DNA of 18,670 bases, taken from positions 1 to 18,670 of the forward strand of contig SFKP01000015.1 in NCBI GenBank assembly GCA_004553715.1. Reading direction: 5' to 3'. This DNA comes from Clostridiales bacterium (GTDB taxonomy: Bacteria; Bacillota; Clostridia; TANB77; CAG-508). Shown piece after piece: positions 6,548 to 13,858 of the stretch. Within the stretch, counting starts at the first letter, position 1. Each line of letters begins with the position of its first letter. A program made the translations under genes and the position numbers. A model generated the notes under the pieces. The model did no database searches. It worked only from the letters and a program-made list of their open reading frames with translations, and was not told where the DNA came from.

Positions 6548-9500
6548 ATGAGTTTGCAATTAATATATGGAAGGGCTGGAACAGGAAAGAGCACTGTGAT
6601 TTTAGAACAAGTAAAAAACAATTTACATTCAGAAGTAAAGCAATATATTATTATACCAGAACAATTTTCATATTCTGAGGAAAAAAAGTTAATGGCAGAA
6701 CTTCAAGAAAATAGCATAATAAATGCTGAAGTAATTACTTTTAAAAGAATGGCAGAAAGAGTTCAAACAGAAGTAGCAGGGAGAACGAAAAGCCTTTTAA
6801 GTAAATCTGGTAAAGCCATGATAATGTATTCAATTTTAGACAAACAAAAAGACAAATTACAATACATAAAAAATTCATCTAATAACATTGATTTAGGAAT
6901 ACAAACCATAAAAGATTTTAAGAAAAATGTTATTAAATATCAAGATATAGAAGGATTAATAGAAAGTGTTGACAAACCACTTTTAAAGGCTAAATTACAG
7001 GATGTAAATATAATTTATTCAGAATATGAAAAGTGTATACAAGAAAAATTTTTAGATGAAGAAGATAAAATAAGCAAATTAGCAACTAGTTTAGAATCAA
7101 GTACAATGTTTGACAATTCCGATATTTATATTGATGAATTTTCAGGTTTTACTAAGCAAGAATACCAAGTAATTGCAAAACTTTTAAAAAAGGCAAGAAA
7201 AGTAAGATTAGCAATATGTCTTGATGAATTAAATGAAAAAAATAAAACTGACATTTTTTATTTTAATAAATCTGCAGTAGAAGAATTAATAGATATTGCT
7301 ACAGAATGTGGAGTAGAAGTAGAAAAACCAATTTACTTAAATAAACAATATAAATTGAAAAACCCAGAGATAAAGCATTTAGAACAAAATTTATATGCAC
7401 CTACTTATGCAAAATATGCTGGGGAAGTAAAAAACATTAAAACAATACTCACTCTTAATCCGTATGAAGAGATAGAATATGTCGCAAAAAATATTATAAA
7501 ATTAGTAAGAGATGAAGGGTATAAATACAGCGACATAGCAATAATTGCAAGAAATATTGATGAAGTCCAAAGTAAAGTCAAAGCTATACTTGGCAATAAC
7601 GGTATACCTGTATTTATAGATAATAAAGAAGATTTAGCAAGAAGTCAATTTATAAAATATATATTAGCTTTATTAGAAATTCTTGCGAAAAATTGGTCAC
7701 AAGAAGCAGTAATAAGCTATATAAAATCAGGATTTTTAAAAATTGATGAAGATGATATTTATAAATTAGAAAACTATGTTATTAAATGGGGAATACAAGG
7801 AAGCAAATGGTATAAAGAAGATTGGGAATATGAAGAGGAAAATTTTAATGAATTAAGAGAAAAAATTGTATTACCAATATTAGATTTAAAAGCTAAACTA
7901 GAAGGTCAAAAAACAGCAACTAATATAAGTAAAGCAATATATTCTTTTTTAGATAAAAATGATATTTACACTCAAATAGAAGAAAAAATCAAAAAATATG
8001 AAGAAAGCGGTAATATTTTACTTAGCAAAAATTGCAAAGCTAGTCTAGAAAATTTGATAGAAGTTTTAGATGAGATTATATATATTTTTGAAGACCAAAA
8101 GATGTCTTTTGAAAAGTATAGAGAAATTCTGAAAATTGGATTATCATATAAAGAATTAGGAAATATTCCAGAAGTAATTGACCAGGTGATATTAGGAGAT
8201 ATCGAGAGGTCAAGGAGTCATGAAATAAAAATAGCTTTTATTTTAGGAGTAAATGATGGGAACTTTCCAAGAATCAATAAAATAGAAGGTTTTTTAAATG
8301 ATGATGATAGAGAGACCTTAAAAAGTCTTGGAAAAGAAATTGCAAAAGGAAGTTTAGAGCTAACATATGAAGACCAATTTAATATTTACAAGGCACTTAC
8401 TACTGCAAAAGAAAAACTATATTTGATGTATACTTCTACTGATAAAGATGGTGCTACTTTAAGACAATCAATACTAATTACCAAGATTAAAAGAATTTTC
8501 CCAAATTTAAAGGAAGAAAGTACTATTTTAAATAGCGAACCAGAAATAACATCAAAACAGGCTACTTTTCAGGAGTTATTGTTTGAATTACAAAAATTAA
8601 AAAATGGTGAGCAAATAGATGATATTTGGTATGAAGTGTATAATTGGTATAAAACAGATCCTAAATGGAGTAATATCTTAGAAAAAGCAATGATAGAACT
8701 AAAGTATTTAAAAACTCCAGAAAAAATATCAAAAGAAAACATAGAAAAATTATACGGTAAAACTTTAAAAACAAGTATTTCTAAGTTAGAAACATATAGA
8801 AGATGCCCATTCCAATATCACCTAAAATATGGATTAAAATTACAAGAAAAAGAAGAATTTAAAGTAAGAGCAATAGACACAGGAAGCTTTATGCACGAAG
8901 TAATAGAAGAGTTTTTTAGAAGAGCAGAAGATGTGAAAAAAATAACAGAAGAAGAAATATCAAAATTAGTAGATGAAATTATCTTAGATAAGCTTTCTTT
9001 AAGAAAAAATTATCTGTTTACAAGTAATAAAAAATTTATTGCTTTAACTAACAGATTAAAAAGAATAATAAATAAAAGTTTAGGTTATATAGTTTATCAA
9101 ATACAAAACAGTGATTTTACAGTTTTGGCAAATGAAGTAGAATTTTCTAAAACCATAAATAATGTAGAAATTACAGGAAAAATTGATAGAGTAGATATAT
9201 CAAATGATGGAGATTTTCTACGAGTAATAGATTATAAATCATCTAGCAAAAATATTAATTTAAATGATGTTTTTTCACGGAATACAAATACAGCTTTTAA
9301 CATATATGGATATTATTGCTGAAAAGCAACAAAAAATGCCTGCTGGTGTGCTATATTTTAACCTAATAGAGCCAATTATAAATAGTGGTAAAAACTTGAC
9401 AGAAGAAGAAATTGAACTTAAAATAAAACAGGAATTCAGAATGAAAGGTTTAGTTCTTGCTGATGTAAAAGTAATTAAAATGATGGACAAAACTTTAGAA

Positions 9501-9818
9501 CAAGGCTCATCTAGCATTATTCCAGTATATCTTGGTAAAGATGAAACAATAAGTGATGTAAAATCAAGTGTTATTACAAAAGATGAATTTAGTAAACTGA
9601 GAGTAAAAATAAGAAAAATAATAGAAGAAATCGCAAATGAAATATTAAATGGAAATATTGATATTAGACCAATATATGATAAAAAAACAAAAACTGAAGC
9701 GTGCAAATATTGTAGTTATAAAACAATTTGTGCATTTGACACAAATGAAAATTCATATAAATATATAGAAAATAAAACAAAAAAAGAGCTATTAAATAGT
9801 TTATACGAGGAGGTATGA
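6548..9818 (+). pseudogene. addB: ATP-dependent helicase/nuclease subunit B (AddB) with one frameshift at a T run
   Basis: AddB pairs with AddA to process double-strand breaks for recombination. The P-loop reads GRAGTGKS at residues 8-15 from the ATG at 6548, which has AGAAAGGA before it. An earlier in-frame ATG at 6512 lies inside ogg and is not the start. The C-terminal nuclease domain has the first iron-sulfur Cys in RRCPFQYHL (Cys753), the nuclease core IDYKSSSK (Asp895, Lys897) and the last three Cys as C-x2-C-x5-C near 9702-9731. The first frame runs into a stop after 9322. The next frame gives FHGIQIQLLTYMD, the expected continuation. Removing one T from the six at 9270-9275 restores 1089 residues. 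Because the domains on both sides are conserved, sequencing error or a recent mutation is more likely than old decay. addA does not follow, which is unusual. Confidence 0.88.
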
Positions 9819-9823
9819 TTAAA

Positions 9824-10309
9824 ATGGGAAATATAGGATTCTATGCAGGATCATTTGATCCATTTACAAATGGGCATTTGCAAATTGTTAAAAAAACTGC
9901 GGAATGTTTTGAAAAAGTAATAATAGGAGTAGGATACAATTCAGATAAAATGCCAAGAGTGGACAAACAAAAAATGGTGGAAGCAATAAAAAAAACGATT
10001 AAAGAATTGAATTTAAATAATGTAGAAGTTATTTTATATAATGGATTAACTGTTGATGCTGCTAAAAAATATAATGCAAATATTTTAATAAGAGGATTAA
10101 GAAATGGCACAGATTATCAATATGAAGAAAATATAGCAATGATGAATGAGAAAGTTTTAGGATTAGATACTTGCTATTTTAGAGCAGGAGATTTTGGATA
10201 TCTATCATCAAGTGTAGTAATGGAACTATATAGTAATAACATGTCTATAGATGAATATGTACCAAAGTATGTAGCGGAACTTTTAGAAGAAATAAAAAAT
10301 AATAAATAA
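9824..10309 (+). CDS. coaD: Pantetheine-phosphate adenylyltransferase
   Basis: CoaD transfers AMP from ATP to 4'-phosphopantetheine, the penultimate step of coenzyme A synthesis, in the cytoplasm. The nucleotidyltransferase signature is YAGSFDPFTNGH near the N-terminus, with the H-x-G-H-like pair represented by FDPFTNGH. LIRGLRNGTDYQYEENIAMM and YLSSSVVMELYSNN are the other family blocks. The 161-residue length from the ATG at 9824 is normal. That start is preferred because GAGGAGGT ends 9 bases before it. The ATG at 9815 abuts the site and overlaps the addB stop. The ribosome site lies within addB, so translation is probably coupled. A role as a related cytidylyl/adenylyltransferase cannot be fully excluded. 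Confidence 0.9.
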   Translation: MGNIGFYAGSFDPFTNGHLQIVKKTAECFEKVIIGVGYNSDKMPRVDKQKMVEAIKKTIKELNLNNVEVILYNGLTVDAAKKYNANILIRGLRNGTDYQYEENIAMMNEKVLGLDTCYFRAGDFGYLSSSVVMELYSNNMSIDEYVPKYVAELLEEIKNNK

Positions 10310-10321
10310 GGAAAATATAAA

Positions 10322-10873
10322 ATGGAAGAAAAGTTGTTTGAAAATTGGGAACAATTAGAAAATAGCATTAGAATTTGCAAAGATTGCAAATTATGCCAAA
10401 ACAGAAATAAAGTTGTTATAGGTGAAGGAAATAAAAATGCGAAAATAATGTTTATAGGAGAAGGTCCTGGAGCAGATGAAGATATTCAAGGAAGACCATT
10501 TGTTGGAAGAGCTGGCAAATTAATGGACCAAGCTTTTAAAGGAATTGGTATAAAAAGAGAAGAAGTATATATAGCAAATGTTGTAAAGTGTAGACCACCG
10601 GGGAATAGAAATCCAGAAATAGACGAAATGAATGCTTGCAAAAAATTTTTAAAATCTCAAATAAAATTAGTAAATCCAGAAATAATAATATTATTAGGAA
10701 GTGTTGCAACAAAAGAAATTTTAGGAGAAGAATATTCTATAACAAAAATAAGAGGGACTATTATTGAAAAAGACGGAAGAATATATTTACCAACATTCCA
10801 CCCAGCTGCATTGTTAAGAGATGAAGATAAAAAAATATTATTTTGGAAAGATCTTACAAAAATTCCAAAATAA
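10322..10873 (+). CDS. Uracil-DNA glycosylase, family 4 (iron-sulfur)
   Basis: This 183-residue base-excision repair enzyme removes uracil from DNA. It shows the family-4 motifs GEGPGADEDIQGRPFVGRAG near residues 47-66 and TFHPAALLR near the C-terminus. The 4Fe-4S ligands are suggested by C-x2-C-x2-C (Cys19, Cys22, Cys25) together with VKCRPPGNRNPE. An AAGGAA site precedes the ATG, 12 bases after the coaD stop. It ends the ogg-addB-coaD cluster, which thus groups two DNA glycosylases with a recombination nuclease. Confidence 0.93.
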   Translation: MEEKLFENWEQLENSIRICKDCKLCQNRNKVVIGEGNKNAKIMFIGEGPGADEDIQGRPFVGRAGKLMDQAFKGIGIKREEVYIANVVKCRPPGNRNPEIDEMNACKKFLKSQIKLVNPEIIILLGSVATKEILGEEYSITKIRGTIIEKDGRIYLPTFHPAALLRDEDKKILFWKDLTKIPK

Positions 10874-10907
10874 GAGTTAAAGTTCAAACCAAAATTTTCA
10901 AATTAGT

Positions 10908-10988
10908 AGCTCCACGTGTCGATTGCACTTTTCTTTTCGTACTTTAGCCTAAGAAAAGAAAATGTCCAACTGACAGCAAGCTGGAGAG
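10908..10988 (+). other. Possible structured RNA downstream of the uracil-DNA glycosylase gene
   Basis: This stretch is less A-rich than the surrounding intergenic sequence and has nested complementarity. TTTTCTTTTC (10929-10938) pairs perfectly with GAAAAGAAAA (10953-10962) around a 14-base loop. An outer CTCCA (10910-10914) pairs with TGGAG (10982-10986). No T-run follows, so it is not a plain terminator. It lies upstream of the next promoter, so it is probably the 3' end of the repair transcript or an independent small RNA. I do not recognise it as a known riboswitch. The rest of 10874-11047 shows nothing further. Confidence 0.35.
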
Positions 10989-11047
10989 GATTATATATTA
11001 ACTAGTCTGAACTGTAACAAATAAGACAAAAAAATACAAAAAAAGTA

Positions 11048-11076
11048 TTGCATATAATTAAAATATATGTTAATAT
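11048..11076 (+). promoter_or_regulatory. Candidate promoter of the LPQTG surface protein
   Basis: TTGCAT (11048-11053), a 17-base spacer and TAATAT (11071-11076) lie about 35 bases before the ATG. GAAAGGA serves as the ribosome binding site. Matches are four of six at -35 and five of six at -10. Confidence 0.5.
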
Positions 11077-11110
11077 CAAAATAGATATTTAACGAAAGGA
11101 AAAGTGAAAA

Positions 11111-11977
11111 ATGAAAATGAAGAAAAAATTAGTTTTAATAAGTATGGTATTTATGCTATTATTAAGTGTTTCAATAGCATCATTTGCTGCAGAAGGAAAT
11201 TTAACAGCAACCTTAACAGCAACAGCAGATAAACAAAACTTAAAAGCAGGAGAAGAAGTTTTAATTACACTATCATTAAAAAATATTTCAAATTTAACAG
11301 GAAATGGAATAACTAATATTACTACTACAATTAAATATGATACAAATATTTTTGAAGAAATAACAGATGGAGACATTACATCATCTCTATTAAAAATTTA
11401 TAATGATAATGATTCTACTCATGAATTAAGTTTTACAACATCAAATGGAATAAAAGAAGACACAGAATTAGCAATAATCAAATTTAAAGTAAAAGAAAGC
11501 GTTTCAAATACAAGTACAACAATAAAGTTTACAAATACCAACGTTAGTGAATCAGGAGGAAGTCTAGTACAAATATCTGATAGTGAAGTTCCTTTACAAA
11601 TAGGTTTATCAAATATTCCAGAGGCAAAATTAACTAAAATAGAAATTACAAAAAAACCTACTAAAATTGCTTATAAAATAGGAGAGAAATTTGATCCTAC
11701 TGGAATGGAAGTAACAGCAACATATGATGATGGTAAAACAGTAAAAGTAACAGATTACACATATGCTCCAATTACAGAACTAAAAGAAACAGATACAGTA
11801 GTTACTATAACATATAAAGAAGGAACAATAACAAAAACTGCTGAACAAAAAATAACAGTAAATGAGTCAGGAACATTACCACAAACAGGTATAACAACTA
11901 ATATTGCTTTAATAATTGTAGTTGCAACAATAGCAGTACTTTCACTTGCAGGTATAAGAAAATATAGAAATATATAA
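11111..11977 (+). CDS. Sortase-anchored (LPQTG) surface protein with cohesin-like and Ig-like domains
   Basis: This is a 288-residue exported protein. A signal peptide (MKMKKK, then a hydrophobic core ending at FAAEG) spans about residues 1-28. Residues about 30-170 form a beta-rich region with LKAGEEVLITLSLKNISN and KYDTNIFEEITDG, resembling cohesin/fibronectin-like modules that bind partners on cell surfaces. Residues about 178-250 resemble a bacterial Ig-like (Big_3) domain, with FDPTGMEVTATYDDGKTVKV. The C-terminus carries the sorting signal LPQTG at 256-260, then a hydrophobic helix and the basic tail RKYRNI, so a class-A-like sortase should attach it to peptidoglycan. No sortase gene is in the window. 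It has its own promoter and terminator. The ligand is unknown; the cohesin-like call is from overall pattern only. Confidence 0.85.
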   Translation: MKMKKKLVLISMVFMLLLSVSIASFAAEGNLTATLTATADKQNLKAGEEVLITLSLKNISNLTGNGITNITTTIKYDTNIFEEITDGDITSSLLKIYNDNDSTHELSFTTSNGIKEDTELAIIKFKVKESVSNTSTTIKFTNTNVSESGGSLVQISDSEVPLQIGLSNIPEAKLTKIEITKKPTKIAYKIGEKFDPTGMEVTATYDDGKTVKVTDYTYAPITELKETDTVVTITYKEGTITKTAEQKITVNESGTLPQTGITTNIALIIVVATIAVLSLAGIRKYRNI

Positions 11978-11993
11978 ATAGAAAATAATAAAA

Positions 11994-12025
11994 AAGAGCG
12001 ATTATAAAAATCGCTCTTCTTTATT
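11994..12025 (+). terminator. Intrinsic terminator of the surface protein gene
   Basis: AAGAGCGAT (11994-12002) pairs perfectly with ATCGCTCTT (12010-12018) around a 7-base loop, followed by the T-rich CTTCTTTATT. Confidence 0.85.
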
Positions 12026-12030
12026 ATTTA

Positions 12031-12067
12031 AAAATCATCATCTAAAGTTATACTAGATGATGATTTT
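12031..12067 (-). terminator. Intrinsic terminator of the HExxH protein gene
   Basis: A 14-bp perfect inverted repeat (12031-12044 with 12054-12067) has a 9-base loop. Read on the minus strand it starts at the stop codon of the gene and is followed by a T-rich stretch. It is separate from the plus-strand terminator 13 bases away. Confidence 0.8.
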
Positions 12068-13145
12068 ATCTATTTTCCACAACATTCATACCTATTAATT
12101 TTTTAAGTTTTCTTATTGTTTTGTATATTAACAACAAGCTTGGCTTCTTTTTGTCTATTATAATTAAAGAGGTAGGACTAGTAGCTACACTATTTGTAGT
12201 TTTTAATTTTTCTAATTGGTTCTTTTTGTTTTCCAAGGCATTCATCATATCACAATAAAATTCATTGTAATAAGTATAATTATCATAATAAGCAATTACA
12301 TCTTTAAAATAATATAATGATTTTTTAAAATCATATAAAGTATATTCATCTGTAATATTGTTAAATTCAATACAAAAACAATTTTTTATAATGTAATTTT
12401 GTATTTTAATAAATAAATTAGCAATATCTTCTTTTTGAGAAGATATAATAGCATTTAAAGCTTTTATATTATATTCTTTTGTTGCATTGGATAATTCGAC
12501 ACTATAAGCATGAAGATCATTTTCTAAAGATAATAACTTGTCTAAATTTTTAACTATATAATTATAAATTCTTTTATTAAACTTGTTAATAAAAGTTTTT
12601 TTAAAAATATCATTATTGTTTAATGTACTAGCGTATAGTGGATAATCTCCAGTAAAATAAGTTAATTGTTTTACAATAGCACATTCTAATGGATAATAAT
12701 CTGGGGTATTTGTTTTGATGCTTAATCCAAAAAGTTTTTCTGTTTGATAAGTATTCATATTTGCTTCAGCAGCCATAAGCTGTACGGCAGCTTCATTTAA
12801 AGCAATATTATTAGATATACAATTATTAACATTTTGCATTTGCAAAAAATGAATACATTCATGCATAGCAATACCAGGTAAATCTTCAAAAGGAACAGTA
12901 TTATTAAAATAAATAGAATTAGTATCAATTATGTATTTCGCACCAGAATTATCATTTGGAATAGATGCTGTATACATATTTATAGTAGATATTACATCAA
13001 AAAGATATGATCGATTTAAGTTATAATCTGGAAATGCTAAGCATAATTTGATAGCAACATCCCTAGAGATAGCAGTTACATCTTTTCTATTTAATTTTTT
13101 TATGTTTGTAATTCCTTCTTTTTTTAATAAAGAATTATTATTCAT
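12066..13145 (-). CDS. Putative zinc metalloprotease-like protein with HECIH motif, unknown function
   Basis: I do not recognise a named family. The 359-residue protein has no signal peptide and no clear membrane helix. Residues 91-100 read GIAMHECIHF, so HExxH is present at 95-99. NEAAVQLMAAE starts at 117, with Glu118 placed 19 residues after His99. This spacing fits the gluzincin (thermolysin-like) zinc site, in which that Glu is the third ligand. The C-terminal half is rich in Asn, Tyr and Lys and predicted helical, ending in a basic segment (LIYKTIRKLKKLIG). The start is set at the ATG at 13145, because AAAGGAGT lies just upstream. A frame from 13166 would begin before that site. It sits between two plus-strand units and has its own terminator. 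Protease activity is inference from the motif. Confidence 0.75.
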   Translation of the reverse strand: MNNNSLLKKEGITNIKKLNRKDVTAISRDVAIKLCLAFPDYNLNRSYLFDVISTINMYTASIPNDNSGAKYIIDTNSIYFNNTVPFEDLPGIAMHECIHFLQMQNVNNCISNNIALNEAAVQLMAAEANMNTYQTEKLFGLSIKTNTPDYYPLECAIVKQLTYFTGDYPLYASTLNNNDIFKKTFINKFNKRIYNYIVKNLDKLLSLENDLHAYSVELSNATKEYNIKALNAIISSQKEDIANLFIKIQNYIIKNCFCIEFNNITDEYTLYDFKKSLYYFKDVIAYYDNYTYYNEFYCDMMNALENKKNQLEKLKTTNSVATSPTSLIIIDKKKPSLLLIYKTIRKLKKLIGMNVVENR

Positions 13146-13208
13146 AAATACTCCTTTAGTTATCATTTGTATAATAATTATTATATAACAAAAAAACTAA
13201 AACAGTAT

Positions 13209-13257
13209 TTCAAAAATATTAAAATTATATTACGAAAATATTACAAAAATATTGTAA
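13209..13257. repeat. AT-rich repeats overlapping the mreD promoter
   Basis: Three near-identical copies of TT(A)C(A/G)AAAATATT occur at about 13209-13220, 13230-13242 and 13241-13253. TTACAA (13241-13246) and TTGTAA (13252-13257) form an inverted repeat whose right arm is the -35 box. This may be an operator, but such low-complexity sequence can arise by chance. Confidence 0.3.
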
Positions 13258-13280
13258 AATACGAATAAAATTGTTATAAT
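13252..13280 (+). promoter_or_regulatory. Promoter of mreD-mrdA-minC
   Basis: TTGTAA (13252-13257), a 17-base spacer and a perfect TATAAT (13275-13280) lie 31 bases before the mreD start. Confidence 0.6.
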
Positions 13281-13311
13281 AATTACCGAAAAGGAAAAAA
13301 TAAAATAGAAA

Positions 13312-13845
13312 ATGAAAAAGATAATATCAGTTTTAGGTATAGTGATAATTTTTTTAAGTATATATTTTTTACAATCCAATTTTTTTTCTTGGTTTAATAT
13401 TTATAGCATAAAACCAAATTTGTTTATGATATTTGTAATATTCTTAGGGCTATTTTTAGGGAAAGAATATGGATTAACATTTGGTATTTTATTGGGTTTA
13501 ATTCTAGATTTATTTTCATCTCAAATAATTGGAATAAATGCAATATCATTAGGAGCAGCAGGTTTACTTGCAGGAATTTTAGCAAAAAACTTTTCAATAG
13601 AGCATAAATTTACATTTATCATTATAGCAAGCTTATTAACATTTATAGGAGAAAGCGTATATTATGCATTAGAAATTATTTTAAGTGAAGCAGAAGTTCA
13701 ATTAATAATATTTATAAGGATATTATTAATTGAGATTATATTTAATGATTTGATAATAATTATAATATATCCTGTTTTAAATAAAATTGGCGAAAAACTA
13801 AAAATGATGCTCGAAGATGAAACTAATTATATAAAATACATTTAA
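13312..13845 (+). CDS. mreD: Rod shape-determining protein MreD
   Basis: This is a 177-residue integral membrane protein with about five hydrophobic segments. It shows the MreD pattern of IKPNLFMIFVIFLGLFLGKE followed by GLILDLFSSQIIGINAISL. MreD is part of the elongasome that links MreB filaments and PBP2 to sidewall peptidoglycan synthesis. The ATG at 13312 has only AAGG about 17 bases upstream, so its start or translation strength is uncertain. mrdA follows after 13 bases. mreB and mreC, which usually precede mreD, are not here. Their place is taken by a gene on the opposite strand. Confidence 0.85.
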   Translation: MKKIISVLGIVIIFLSIYFLQSNFFSWFNIYSIKPNLFMIFVIFLGLFLGKEYGLTFGILLGLILDLFSSQIIGINAISLGAAGLLAGILAKNFSIEHKFTFIIIASLLTFIGESVYYALEIILSEAEVQLIIFIRILLIEIIFNDLIIIIIYPVLNKIGEKLKMMLEDETNYIKYI

Positions 13846-13858
13846 AGAAGGAAGAAAG

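Noticed and set aside
9275..9706. Minus-strand open frame of 143 codons across the end of addB
   Set aside because: It lies opposite conserved AddB sequence including the iron-sulfur Cys codons, has no ribosome site and has the composition of an antisense shadow.
13209..13253. Short CRISPR-like array from three AAAATATT repeats
   Set aside because: The repeats are only about 12 bases, AT-only apart from one position, unevenly spaced (the last two overlap), and there are no cas genes.
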